64,000 nt of DNA from an uncultured Lachnospiraceae bacterium. Lineage in GTDB: Bacteria > Bacillota > Clostridia > Lachnospirales > Lachnospiraceae. This document shows positions 25,524 to 34,695 of the stretch, piece by piece (position 1 is the stretch's first letter; each line of letters starts with the position of its first letter). The notes beneath the pieces were generated by a model. That model ran no database searches, was not told the origin of the DNA, and worked only from the letters and a program-made list of their open reading frames with translations. The translations under genes were made by a program, and so were the position numbers. The stretch covers positions 1-64,000 of the forward strand of contig CACZSI010000097.1 of assembly GCA_902783775.1 (NCBI GenBank). Direction: 5' to 3'.

Positions 25524-25564
25524 TGTAAAATACCTCCAAAAATTAATTAATTAAAATAAAATAA

Positions 25565-25595
25565 TATATATCATAAAACCTAATAGGTTTGATAT
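25565..25595 (-). other. Bulged hairpin between ffh and rpsP
   Basis: ATATCA pairs with TGATAT and AACCT with AGGTT, with a 3-base bulge and AAT loop, in an AT-rich 80-base gap. It has no clean T-run. It may be an RNA processing site or weak attenuator. Confidence 0.4.
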
Positions 25596-25603
25596 CTGAT
25601 TTT

Positions 25604-26950
25604 TTAAAAGCTAAAAGGTAAGTTAAATCCCTTAGAACGTTTACCTTTTTTCATCATGCCAGACATGTTCTTCATCATCTTTCTGGCTTCATTAAACTGT
25701 TTAATGAATTTATTAACCTCAGCGATGTCTAAGCCGGCTCCCTTAGCCAATCTAGCTTTTCTAGACGGATTTAATAAATCCGGATTATTTCTCTCCTCTA
25801 GGGTCATGGAATAAATAATAGCCTCTGTTCTCTTAATCTGCTTTTCATCCGGAAGCATATCAGGGCTAACCTTATTTCCAATACCAGGAATCATAGATAG
25901 CATCGATGACAAACCACCCATATTTCTTATCTGTGACATATACTCTATATAATCATCAAATGTGAACTGAGCTTTCTTTAATCTGTCAGTCATCTCTTTA
26001 GCTTTTTCTTCATCAATAGCATCCTGTGCCTTCTCAATAAGTGATAAGACATCACCCATTCCTAAGATTCTAGATGCCATTCTGTCTGGATGGAACTGCT
26101 CTAAATCAGAAAGTTTCTCACCCATACCAACATAAAGAATAGGTCTTCCTGTTACAGCCTTAATAGAAAGAGCTGCACCACCTCTAGTATCACCGTCTAA
26201 CTTAGTGATAACCACACCGTCAATACCAATCTTTTCATTGAATTCATTGGCCACATTAACAGCGTCCTGACCTGTCATTGCATCAACTACTAAAACAGTG
26301 TCAGTAATATCTATGTTCTCTCTGATACCAATCAACTCATTCATCATATCTTCATCTACATGAAGACGACCTGCAGTATCGAGAATAACAACATTGTTAT
26401 CATTTTTCTTAGCATGTTCTATAGCCGCTTTAGCAATATCTAATGGTTTATTTTTATCTCCCATAGCAAATACAGGAACATGCATCTTCTTACCATTGAT
26501 TTTTAACTGTTCAATGGCCGCTGGTCTATATACATCAAGGGCTGCTAAAAGAGGTCTCTTTCCTCTCTCCTTAAACTTTCCAGCTAACTTAGCTGCTGTA
26601 GTAGTTTTACCTGCACCCTGAAGTCCCATCATCATAACAACTGTAACTTCGTTATCCGGCAACATCTTAAGCTGAGTAGTTTCTGATCCTAAAAGGTCAG
26701 TCAATTCCTCATTAACTATCTTAATCACCATCTGGCCAGGTGTAAGACTAGTCATAACATCCTGTCCTATAGCCTTTTCTGTTACAGTCTTAGTAAAATT
26801 CTTAACTACTTTAAAGTTAACATCAGCCTCTAAGAAAGCTAATCTAACTTCTTTCATAGCTGCCTTTATATCATCCTCAGTAAGAGTTCCCTTACCTTTT
26901 AATGATTTAAATACATTTTGTAATTTATCTGATAAGTTTTCAAATGCCAT
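25604..26950 (-). CDS. ffh: Signal recognition particle protein Ffh (SRP54)
   Basis: 448 residues. N domain (1-85), G domain with P-loop GLQGAGKTTTAAKLAGKF near residue 106, DTAGRLHVD and TKLDGDTRGG, then a methionine-rich M domain (about 300-448; FNEARKMMKNMSGMMKKG) that binds signal peptides and the SRP RNA. It targets nascent membrane proteins to FtsY (29184-30101). The ylxM gene lies 23 bases upstream, the standard pairing. Arginine codons are overwhelmingly AGA, a useful local reference for alaS. Confidence 0.97.
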   Translation of the reverse strand: MAFENLSDKLQNVFKSLKGKGTLTEDDIKAAMKEVRLAFLEADVNFKVVKNFTKTVTEKAIGQDVMTSLTPGQMVIKIVNEELTDLLGSETTQLKMLPDNEVTVVMMMGLQGAGKTTTAAKLAGKFKERGKRPLLAALDVYRPAAIEQLKINGKKMHVPVFAMGDKNKPLDIAKAAIEHAKKNDNNVVILDTAGRLHVDEDMMNELIGIRENIDITDTVLVVDAMTGQDAVNVANEFNEKIGIDGVVITKLDGDTRGGAALSIKAVTGRPILYVGMGEKLSDLEQFHPDRMASRILGMGDVLSLIEKAQDAIDEEKAKEMTDRLKKAQFTFDDYIEYMSQIRNMGGLSSMLSMIPGIGNKVSPDMLPDEKQIKRTEAIIYSMTLEERNNPDLLNPSRKARLAKGAGLDIAEVNKFIKQFNEARKMMKNMSGMMKKGKRSKGFNLPFSF

Positions 26951-26973
26951 ATGGCCTCCATTTATAGTAAAGA

Positions 26974-27306
26974 TTAATAGTTTTCAATAATCTCTCTAGC
27001 TAATTTTCTAATCTGTTTAACATCTGTATCCTTAGTATCATTAGTTAAATCACAAATCTCAGATACGATGCCCTTAATCTCTTCAAACTTTTTAACTAAC
27101 TGAAGTTTATCCTCATATTTCTCTAAAAGTTTATCGCATCTCTTTACAGTATCGTGAACACCCTGTCTTGAAATGCCATGCTCATCTGCAATCTCTGATA
27201 AACTTAAATCCTCTAGCATAAACTCTTCATAAATATCTCTTTGATGCTCTGTAAGTAACTGACCATAAAAATCATATAACAGAGAACTTCTAAATAAATC
27301 TTTCAT
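26974..27306 (-). CDS. ylxM: YlxM family helix-turn-helix protein (SRP-associated)
   Basis: 110 residues. Sigma-70 region 4-like helix-turn-helix: LTEHQRDIYEEFMLEDLSLSEIADEHGISRQGVHD near residues 18-52 in total. YlxM is encoded next to ffh in Gram-positive bacteria and in streptococci modulates SRP GTPase activity. GAGG lies 8 bases before the ATG. Its promoter uses sequence inside the luxS terminator. Confidence 0.92.
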   Translation of the reverse strand: MKDLFRSSLLYDFYGQLLTEHQRDIYEEFMLEDLSLSEIADEHGISRQGVHDTVKRCDKLLEKYEDKLQLVKKFEEIKGIVSEICDLTNDTKDTDVKQIRKLAREIIENY

Positions 27307-27329
27307 AGAAAAACCTCAATCCAAAGAAG

Positions 27330-27358
27330 ATAATACAATAATAAAAAGCCACTGTCAA
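27330..27358 (-). promoter_or_regulatory. Promoter of ylxM-ffh, overlapping the luxS terminator
   Basis: Minus-strand TTGACA (27353-27358), 17-base spacer, TATTAT (27330-27335). The -35 box is part of the 3' arm of the upstream terminator stem and the spacer contains its T-run. Confidence 0.75.
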
Positions 27359-27383
27359 GTGTTTTTTCTTGACAGCGGCTTTT
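27340..27383 (-). terminator. Intrinsic terminator of luxS
   Basis: On the minus strand a 16-bp stem (AAAAGCCGCTGTCAAG with CTTGACAGTGGCTTTT, one G-U) around an 8-base loop, then TTTTTATTATTG. The G-U pair is a mismatch on the other strand, indicating minus-strand use. It follows the luxS stop by 6 bases. Confidence 0.9.
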
Positions 27384-27389
27384 ATTCTT

Positions 27390-27914
27390 TTATGAGTCAA
27401 AAAATTCTCTTCCATCATCAGTTACTAAACGCTCCACATTAGGATACTCAAAAATCTTAGAATTATCTTTATTCTCTTTAAGATATGTTGCAAACTCCTT
27501 TGCATACCATTTAGCTAACCATAGATTATGTAGTAAATAATTTCCACAGTTGACCGGTGCTGCTCCAGGAATATCATCTGCCTCTTCCACTGATAAAAAC
27601 GCATCAGTAATAAGCTTATGAATTTCCTTAGAAGATCGATTTCCTTTAAGAATAAGATAAAAACCTGTAAGGCAACCCATTGGTCCCCAATAAATCACCT
27701 CATCCTTCCACTCATCGTCATTTCGAAGGTAAGTAGCTATAATATGCTCTAATGTGTGCATTGCTGCCACATCAACTGCAGGCTCTCTGTTAGGTCTCTT
27801 CATTCTTATATCGTAAGTGGTAACGGCATTGCCCCCTACATCGTCTATACGACTAACAAAAATACCAGGAACAATAGCTGTATGGTCCACTGAAAAACTC
27901 TGTATCATTTTCAT
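27390..27914 (-). CDS. luxS: S-ribosylhomocysteine lyase LuxS
   Basis: 174 residues. Metal ligands H53 and H57 in HTLEHIIATYLR and C123 in VNCGNYLLHNL are present, as is the catalytic C81 in GPMGCLTGFYL. LuxS cleaves S-ribosylhomocysteine to homocysteine and the precursor of autoinducer-2, completing the activated methyl cycle. GAGGAG lies 7-8 bases upstream of the ATG. It is the last gene of a run rnc-smc-ftsY-ilvA-luxS, 16 bases after ilvA, and ends at a strong terminator. Confidence 0.96.
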   Translation of the reverse strand: MKMIQSFSVDHTAIVPGIFVSRIDDVGGNAVTTYDIRMKRPNREPAVDVAAMHTLEHIIATYLRNDDEWKDEVIYWGPMGCLTGFYLILKGNRSSKEIHKLITDAFLSVEEADDIPGAAPVNCGNYLLHNLWLAKWYAKEFATYLKENKDNSKIFEYPNVERLVTDDGREFFDS

Positions 27915-27930
27915 AGTAAATTCTCCTCTT

Positions 27931-29151
27931 TTATAAATTAGGGAATATTTCTTTTACCTCATATCCTCTGTCTTTTAAACTGTTTAAAATCTTCATCTTA
28001 TGGTCATGTCCAAAACACTCTAATGTCACCTTTAACTCCACTGCTGCATTTCTGTTTACAGAAACAAACTGGTTGTGATCAAGTCTGATTACATTACCCT
28101 GAGCATCGGCAATCAACTGTGCCACCTTAACTAATTCACCTGGTTTATCCGGCAATAAAATAGATAGAGTAAAAATTCTTTCTCTTTCAATCAAACCGTG
28201 CTGCAATGTAGATGACATAGTGATAATATCCATATTACCACCACTTATAATTGAGACAACCTTTTTATTTTTACACTTAAGATGTTTTAATGCTGCAATA
28301 GTTAATAGTCCTGAATTCTCAGCAATCAACTTATGATTTTCCACTATATCAAGGAATGCTCCAATTAATTCCTCATCCTTAATTGTAATAATACTATCTA
28401 AATTCTTCTGAATATAAGGGAAAATTTTCTCACCAGGAGTCATAACTGCTGTACCATCTGCAATAGTATTAGCAGATTTCAATGTAGTGACTTTATTATT
28501 TTTTAATGAAGCCTTCATACATGCAGCGCTATAAGGCTCAACTCCGATAACCTTAATTCTAGGATTTAACATCTTAGCTAAAGTAGCCACACCTGTAGCT
28601 AATCCACCACCACCTATTGGAACTAAAATATAATCCACAGTAGGAAGTTCCTTAAAGATTTCCATTGCAATAGTTCCCTGACCTGTAGCCACATCTAAAT
28701 CATCAAACGGATGAATAAAAGTATATCCATTCTGCTGAGCTAATTTTAAAGCGTAATTGCAGGCATCATCGTAAACATCACCATATAAAACTACATCTGC
28801 ACCGTAGTTTTTAGTTCTATTTACTTTCATAAGGGGTGTTACTGTAGGCATAACAATTGTACAGTCCACGCCGTAAGCCTTAGCTGCATATGCTACACCC
28901 TGGGCATGGTTTCCCGCTGATGCTGTAATTAATCCACGCTCTCTAGCTTCCTTAGACATTGTGCTTATCTTATAGTATGCACCTCTTATTTTATATGCAC
29001 CCGTTCTTTGCATATTCTCAGGCTTAATATAGACATTATTTCCTGTAACTTCACTAAAATACTCACTGTATAATAAAGAAGTATCAAGTGTTACCTCTTT
29101 TACTTTTTCTGCAGCTTTTTCAAACTGTTCTAATGTTAATTTATCACACAT
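27931..29151 (-). CDS. ilvA: Threonine ammonia-lyase (threonine dehydratase)
   Basis: 406 residues from the ATG at 29149-29151, preceded by GGGAGG; the frame is open 7 codons further up. PLP-dependent fold type II: PLP lysine in TGAYKIRGAYYKI near residue 52, the phosphate-binding VPIGGGGLATG loop, and a C-terminal ACT-like domain (LSILLPDKPGELVKVAQLIA). It deaminates threonine to 2-oxobutyrate for isoleucine synthesis or catabolism. One ACT-like domain and about 400 residues fit the shorter TdcB/IlvA2-type enzymes. Lies between ftsY and luxS. Confidence 0.92.
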   Translation of the reverse strand: MCDKLTLEQFEKAAEKVKEVTLDTSLLYSEYFSEVTGNNVYIKPENMQRTGAYKIRGAYYKISTMSKEARERGLITASAGNHAQGVAYAAKAYGVDCTIVMPTVTPLMKVNRTKNYGADVVLYGDVYDDACNYALKLAQQNGYTFIHPFDDLDVATGQGTIAMEIFKELPTVDYILVPIGGGGLATGVATLAKMLNPRIKVIGVEPYSAACMKASLKNNKVTTLKSANTIADGTAVMTPGEKIFPYIQKNLDSIITIKDEELIGAFLDIVENHKLIAENSGLLTIAALKHLKCKNKKVVSIISGGNMDIITMSSTLQHGLIERERIFTLSILLPDKPGELVKVAQLIADAQGNVIRLDHNQFVSVNRNAAVELKVTLECFGHDHKMKILNSLKDRGYEVKEIFPNL

Positions 29152-29183
29152 AATAGCGCCTCCCATTATCAATTAAAATGCTT

Positions 29184-30101
29184 TTAAACTTCGAATAAAG
29201 CATTTACGAATTCATCCGCATTAAACTTCTGTAAATCGTCAATCTTTTCGCCTACACCGATATATTTAACCGGAATACCAAGCTCTGACTGGATGGCAAT
29301 GGCGATACCACCTTTAGCACTTCCATCCATCTTAGTTAAAACTACACCTGTAATATCCGCGCACTCCTTAAACTGTCTAGCCTGCTCTAGAGCATTCTGA
29401 CCTGTTGTGGCATCTAAGACGATAAAGTTTTCTCTTAAGCAATCTCCCATTTCATTGTCGATAATCTTATTAAGCTTCTTTAATTCTTCCATTAAGTTTT
29501 TCTTATTGTGAAGTCTTCCCGCTGTATCGCACAATAAAATATCTGAATTCTTATTTTTAGCAGATGAAATGGCATCAAATAAAACTGAACCCGGGTCTGA
29601 ACCCTCAGCTCCCATTACAATGTCCGCATCCGCTCTGTTAGCCCACTCATTTAGCTGATCTGCTGCTGCAGCTCTAAATGTATCTGCTGCCGCTAGCATA
29701 ACCTTCTTTCCATTGTTTCTAAACTGGCTGGCTAATTTACCAATAGAAGTAGTCTTTCCGACTCCGTTAACACCAATCATTAAAATTACAGATTTCTGAT
29801 TTTCAAAATCATAGGCATTATCACCTAAATCCATCTGTTCTTTAATTTTATCAATTAAAATCTGTTTACAGTCTTCAGGCTCCTTGATGCCATTCTTCTT
29901 AACATCATCCCTTAATTCCTCTAATATCTCATCAGTGGTTCTAACACCGATGTCAGACATAATCAATATTTCCTCTAAACTCTCATAGAATTCCTCATCA
30001 ATATTACTAAATCCCTGAAAAACTGAGTTTAGTCCTGAAACTAAATTATTTCTGGTTTTCTTTAATCCGTCTTTAAGTTTATCAAAAAATTTAACAGCCA
30101 T
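29184..30101 (-). CDS. ftsY: Signal recognition particle receptor FtsY
   Basis: 305 residues, i.e. the NG core without the long acidic A domain found in E. coli. P-loop GVNGVGKTTSIGKLASQF near residue 109, DTAGRLHNKKNL, and TKMDGSAKGGIAIA are the SRP-GTPase motifs; an amphipathic N-terminal helix (VKFFDKLKDGLKKTRNNL) can bind membrane. It docks Ffh-ribosome complexes at the translocon. Follows smc by 12 bases, the common rnc-smc-ftsY order. Confidence 0.96.
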   Translation of the reverse strand: MAVKFFDKLKDGLKKTRNNLVSGLNSVFQGFSNIDEEFYESLEEILIMSDIGVRTTDEILEELRDDVKKNGIKEPEDCKQILIDKIKEQMDLGDNAYDFENQKSVILMIGVNGVGKTTSIGKLASQFRNNGKKVMLAAADTFRAAAADQLNEWANRADADIVMGAEGSDPGSVLFDAISSAKNKNSDILLCDTAGRLHNKKNLMEELKKLNKIIDNEMGDCLRENFIVLDATTGQNALEQARQFKECADITGVVLTKMDGSAKGGIAIAIQSELGIPVKYIGVGEKIDDLQKFNADEFVNALFEV

Positions 30102-30113
30102 AATTCCTCCTAG

Positions 30114-33100
30114 CTATTCCTTATCTAAGTCTTTATCCAATAAATCTACAGAAACTAATGCTGAAACACCTTTCTCCTGCATTGTAATTCCGTATAATCT
30201 GTCTGCACAACCCATTGTACCACGTCTATGAGTAATTACAATAAACTGAGTATTCTTTGTAAGTTTGTGTAGATATTCAGCAAATCTAACTACGTTTGAA
30301 CCATCCAAAGCAGCCTCAATCTCGTCTAATAAACAGAATGGTGATGGCTTAAGATTCTGAATAGCAAACAATAAGCTGATGGCAGTAAGTGCTTTTTCAC
30401 CACCTGATAACTGCATCATATTCTGAAGCTTCTTTCCTGGTGGCTGAGAAATAATATTAATTCCTGCCTCTAGGATATCTTCCTCTTCATCAGTTAACTC
30501 GATAGTTCCCTTACCACCGCCAAACAATTCTTTAAATACCTTATCAAACTCAACTCTGATTTCCTGGAATTTCTCCTTGAACTGCTTGCGCATTCCCACT
30601 TCTAATTCCTCAATTACGCCTAAGAGATTTTCCTTAGCCTTCATTAAGTCATCATGCTGGGATTTCATAAACTGATATCTGTCATTTACTTCCTTAAACT
30701 CTTCAATGGCATTAATATTTACATCGCCTAGAGATTTCATCTCTTTTCTAACATTAATTAACGCCTCTCTAATACTAGCCTTATCCCCACAATCTTCGCT
30801 CTTTAATTCAAGGGCTCCTCTAGGAGTAAGCTCGTATTCCTCCCACATATAAGTCTCTTTATTCTCAGATTTCTCAACTAAACCATCTTTCTGAGACTTA
30901 AGTCTGTAGATTTCCTTATCCAATGAACTAATCTTTTCAGAAAGACTCTCTCTCTTCTCAAAGAAGTCCTTATGTTCATTGCTCTGTCTTTCCTTCTCAT
31001 TATTTAACTCTGCGATTTCATCATTTAGAGTTAAAATATACTCCTTATATTCTGCCACCTGAGCTGTTAGCTTTTCGATAGCTTCCATTCTAGCTTCAAT
31101 CTCGCTGTTATTTACACTAGAATTAGATGTTAATTCTTCTAAATCACTCTTTAAGCTATCCACTAACTGTTTTAATCTATTAATATTATCGCTAATAAAG
31201 TCATGTTTCTGCTTAACATTAGCAATCTCAATATTAACAGTCTCTAAATCAGCTCTAGCATCCTGTCTATCCTTAAGAATATTGCCTAATCTGTCATTCT
31301 TTTCCATAACAATTTTTTCTAATTCATCTGAACGATCTTTATTGCCTGATAATTCATTGCTAAGTTTTTCACTGTTATCATTAATATTTTCAATCTGGTC
31401 AGAGATATTATCCTGCTCTTTTCCTAATCCCTCATATTCGTTAGTTAAATTATCTCTATCTGTCTTAGCCTGATCTAAGTTAACCTCAATAGTATTCTTT
31501 ACTAACTTCTGTTCCTGAAGGGCAGCATTAATCTTTCTAATCTCATCAGTTGTAGCGCTAATGCTAGCGTTATTGTCTGTAATCTTCTTATCTAAGTCCT
31601 TCTTTTCCACATAGAGATTATCGATTTTCTTTTCTAAATCATCTATCTCTCTTCTTCTACCTAATAGATTGCTAGTATTCTTAAATGCACCACCGGAGAT
31701 TGAACCACCTACATTAAGGTACTCTCCCTCTAATGTAACAATTCGAACAGTGTATTTATATTTTCTCTCAATCTTAATAGCATTATCAATGGTATCTACC
31801 ACCATAACACGGCCTAAAAGATACTTTGTGACACCGCTATACTCTTTTTTAATATCAATAAGATCACTAGCTAGTCCAATAACACCTTTTTCCTCTAAGG
31901 CGCTAGGAGCGTTAAAGTTAGTTTTATCGCTCATACTGCTTAGTGGAAGGAATGTAGCTCTACCAAATTTATTTTTCTTTAAGTATTCAATCGTTTCCTT
32001 AGCTGTAGTCTCTGTATCAGTAACTACATTTTGAATATTTCCACCTAAAGCTGTCTCAATAGCCACTTCATACTTCTTATCAACCTTGATAATATCAGCT
32101 ACCACACCGATAATGCCCTTTTTCTGCTTTTTAAGTTCCATTATCTTCTTAATGCTGTGACCATAGCCCTCGTATCTCTCGGTAATATTTTTTAAAGTAT
32201 CAAGATTAGACTTAGCCTTATGATAATTTTCCTGGTTCTTAGAAAGATCTTTAGCTAATTTACTATTTTCTACTCTTAAATCAGCTAAATTCTGGTTAGC
32301 ATCATTTAATGATACAGTAACTTCCTTAATTTCTTTCTCAGATTCCTCTAGCTGAGCAGTCAAGCTCTTTACTAAATTATCCTGATCATCCTTACGAGTC
32401 TGAAACTCATTTAATTTCTTTTTAAGTTCATCTTTTCTTAAATTAATCTGCTCAAGCATAGCATCCCATCTCTGTAATTTAGACTGGATATTAGCCTTAG
32501 CATTCATAATATTAATAATCTCTTCTTTATCCTTCTCGATTTCTGCAGAAAGATTATTATATTCATCTGTTAACTTATCAACCTTTAGGCTTAATTCAGA
32601 CTGCTTTGTAGTCAATTCCTTTAACTTATTCTCATTGTCATCCTTCTGAGTAGAAATATTCTTTAACTCATCTTCGTTTTTCTCAATATCGCCTACTACA
32701 TTAGTAATTCTCTCGCTCATGTATGACTCACTGCTTTTAGCGGAGTTAATCTGCTCATTGATAACGTTAATCTGACCTTCAGCCTTCTCAATTAAAAGGT
32801 TAGTCTCATTTAGCTTTTCTTTTTTATTTTCAACATTGATATTAATTGTTTCAATGACTTCCTCAAGCTTTTTATAGTTCTCCTTGATTTCCTCGAACTC
32901 GTTAGTTGCCACATCCATATCAGACTCGGCAATTTTAATCTTCTCATCAATTGTTCCTAACTTACTCTTAATTTCCTCCATTTCAATTAAGAACATATTA
33001 ACATCATTAGTCTTTAAATCTTCCTTTAACTCTAAGTATCTCTTAGCCTTAGCACTCTGCTTTTCTAGCGGAATAACCTGTCTTTCAAGCTCTGATAAAA

Positions 33101-33680
33101 TATCTGATACACGAACTAAATTCTGATTCTGGTCATCTAATTTCTTTAAGGCTTCATTCTTTCTTCTCTTAAATTTAACAATTCCTGCAGCCTCATCAAA
33201 TAACTCTCTTCTCTCCTCAGGCTTTCCTGATAAAATCTTATCAATCTGTCCCTGTCCAATAATAGAGTAACCCTCTTTACCGATACCTGTATCATAAAAT
33301 AATTCATTGACATCCTTAAGTCTTACCTGAGTTCCATTAATCATATACTCACTCTCACCTGAGCGGTATAGTCTTCTAGATACAGTAACTTCCTTATAAT
33401 CTAAATTAAGCTTATGATCTGAGTTATCAAATACAATAGCTACATATGAATAGCCCATAGGCTTTCTATTCTCAGTACCGGCAAAAATTACGTCCTCCAT
33501 TTTAGAACCACGCAACTGCTTAATTTTCTGTTCACCTAGTACCCATCTTACGGCATCAGCTACATTACTCTTTCCTGATCCGTTAGGTCCTACAATACCT
33601 GTTATACCATTATGAAAATCAAATTTTATCTTATTGGCAAATGATTTAAAACCATGAATTTCTATACTTTTTAAATACAT
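30114..33680 (-). CDS. smc: Chromosome segregation ATPase SMC
   Basis: 1188 residues, full-length. N-terminal ATPase half with Walker A GPNGSGKSNVADAVRW at about 32-47, a long coiled coil, a hinge (about 505-660, with the GGSISGG-type glycine motif), a returning coiled coil, and the C-terminal half with signature LSGGEKALTAISLLFA near 1087 and Walker B CLLDEIEAALD. SMC dimers, with ScpA and ScpB (58305-59620 here), load at origins and align chromosome arms. It starts 1 base after rnc and precedes ftsY. Confidence 0.97.
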   Translation of the reverse strand: MYLKSIEIHGFKSFANKIKFDFHNGITGIVGPNGSGKSNVADAVRWVLGEQKIKQLRGSKMEDVIFAGTENRKPMGYSYVAIVFDNSDHKLNLDYKEVTVSRRLYRSGESEYMINGTQVRLKDVNELFYDTGIGKEGYSIIGQGQIDKILSGKPEERRELFDEAAGIVKFKRRKNEALKKLDDQNQNLVRVSDILSELERQVIPLEKQSAKAKRYLELKEDLKTNDVNMFLIEMEEIKSKLGTIDEKIKIAESDMDVATNEFEEIKENYKKLEEVIETININVENKKEKLNETNLLIEKAEGQINVINEQINSAKSSESYMSERITNVVGDIEKNEDELKNISTQKDDNENKLKELTTKQSELSLKVDKLTDEYNNLSAEIEKDKEEIINIMNAKANIQSKLQRWDAMLEQINLRKDELKKKLNEFQTRKDDQDNLVKSLTAQLEESEKEIKEVTVSLNDANQNLADLRVENSKLAKDLSKNQENYHKAKSNLDTLKNITERYEGYGHSIKKIMELKKQKKGIIGVVADIIKVDKKYEVAIETALGGNIQNVVTDTETTAKETIEYLKKNKFGRATFLPLSSMSDKTNFNAPSALEEKGVIGLASDLIDIKKEYSGVTKYLLGRVMVVDTIDNAIKIERKYKYTVRIVTLEGEYLNVGGSISGGAFKNTSNLLGRRREIDDLEKKIDNLYVEKKDLDKKITDNNASISATTDEIRKINAALQEQKLVKNTIEVNLDQAKTDRDNLTNEYEGLGKEQDNISDQIENINDNSEKLSNELSGNKDRSDELEKIVMEKNDRLGNILKDRQDARADLETVNIEIANVKQKHDFISDNINRLKQLVDSLKSDLEELTSNSSVNNSEIEARMEAIEKLTAQVAEYKEYILTLNDEIAELNNEKERQSNEHKDFFEKRESLSEKISSLDKEIYRLKSQKDGLVEKSENKETYMWEEYELTPRGALELKSEDCGDKASIREALINVRKEMKSLGDVNINAIEEFKEVNDRYQFMKSQHDDLMKAKENLLGVIEELEVGMRKQFKEKFQEIRVEFDKVFKELFGGGKGTIELTDEEEDILEAGINIISQPPGKKLQNMMQLSGGEKALTAISLLFAIQNLKPSPFCLLDEIEAALDGSNVVRFAEYLHKLTKNTQFIVITHRRGTMGCADRLYGITMQEKGVSALVSVDLLDKDLDKE

Positions 33681-33681
33681 A

Positions 33682-34371
33682 CTATTTATTCCTTATATTT
33701 ATTTTATTTAACGCATCCATTGCAGCCATCTGCTCGGCTTTCTTCTTAGTGCTTCCCACGCCATGGCCAATAACCTTATCACCGTAGAAAACCTCCACCT
33801 CATATTCCTTTAGATGCTGTGGTCCTCTCTCGTCCACAATGACATATTTTAATTCTTCCTTGTCATTGCCTGCTAATCGCTCCTGAAGCACCGTCTTACT
33901 GTCGTAGAACAATTTCTTTCTCTCTATATCATTTAAGATATACTTAATAATGAATTGTTCTGCCACATCAAAGCCGCCATCTAAATAAATGGCACCAATT
34001 AATGCCTCTAGGGCATCGGATACAATAGAGTCCCTGTTTCGTCCACCGGTTTTCTCTTCTCCAACACCTAAATATATAAAGTTTTGCAATCCGAAATCTC
34101 TAGCATCCATAGCCAATGTTGGCTCACATACCAGGGCTGCTCTAAGCTTAGTCATCTGCCCCTCTGATTTGTCTTTATAGCTTCTAAATAGAAAATCACT
34201 AGATACCAACTCAAGAACCGCATCACCTAAAAACTCTAATCTCTCATTGTTCTTAGTATTTCTGCCTTTCTCAAAAGCATATGACTTATGAGTCATTGCA
34301 GTAATAAGATATTCAGTATTCTTGAACTCGTATCCAATTATTCTCTCTAACTTACTCACATCAATATTCAT
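33682..34371 (-). CDS. rnc: Ribonuclease III
   Basis: 229 residues. RNase III signature NERLEFLGDAVLELV near residues 41-55, second catalytic acidic region (SDALEALIGAIYLD), and a C-terminal double-stranded RNA binding domain (VGSTKKKAEQMAAMDAL). It processes rRNA precursors and structured mRNAs. GGAG lies 6 bases before the start. It lies downstream of acpP across a strong terminator and directly upstream of smc (1-base gap). Confidence 0.96.
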   Translation of the reverse strand: MNIDVSKLERIIGYEFKNTEYLITAMTHKSYAFEKGRNTKNNERLEFLGDAVLELVSSDFLFRSYKDKSEGQMTKLRAALVCEPTLAMDARDFGLQNFIYLGVGEEKTGGRNRDSIVSDALEALIGAIYLDGGFDVAEQFIIKYILNDIERKKLFYDSKTVLQERLAGNDKEELKYVIVDERGPQHLKEYEVEVFYGDKVIGHGVGSTKKKAEQMAAMDALNKINIRNK

Positions 34372-34413
34372 GACATACTCCTTTTAATTGTTAGATAAAT
34401 AATTGGCACTTTA

Positions 34414-34440
34414 AAAAAAGCCCTTTAGCAGGGCTTTTTT
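34414..34440 (-). terminator. Intrinsic terminator of plsX-acpP
   Basis: AAAAAAGCCC / GGGCTTTTTT stem, extended by T-A pairing, with T-runs on both sides, 6 bases after the acpP stop. Symmetric enough to work in either direction; on the minus strand it ends plsX-acpP. Confidence 0.88.
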
Positions 34441-34446
34441 ACTTAA

Positions 34447-34674
34447 TTAAAGTGCTTCTTTAATAGCCTCAAATGCATCTCCTACTGTTTTAATATTCTC
34501 TGTAGCCTCTGTAGGAATTTTTATTCCAAACTCTTCTTCGATTCCCATAACAATCTCTAAAACATCTAATGAGTCTGCACCTAAGTCATCTACAAACTTA
34601 CTATCAGGTGTGATTTTCTCCTCATCAATCTCTAATACTTCTGCAATAGCTTTAGCTAATCTCTCGAACTCCAT
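34447..34674 (-). CDS. acpP: Acyl carrier protein
   Basis: 75 residues, acidic, with the phosphopantetheine attachment motif [13 protein letters not shown] (Ser at residue 36). It carries acyl chains in fatty acid synthesis and supplies PlsX (next upstream gene) with acyl-ACP. AGGAGG lies upstream of the start. Ends at a strong terminator. Confidence 0.96.
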   Translation of the reverse strand: MEFERLAKAIAEVLEIDEEKITPDSKFVDDLGADSLDVLEIVMGIEEEFGIKIPTEATENIKTVGDAFEAIKEAL

Positions 34675-34695
34675 AGCGTCCTCCTTTGTTATTAT

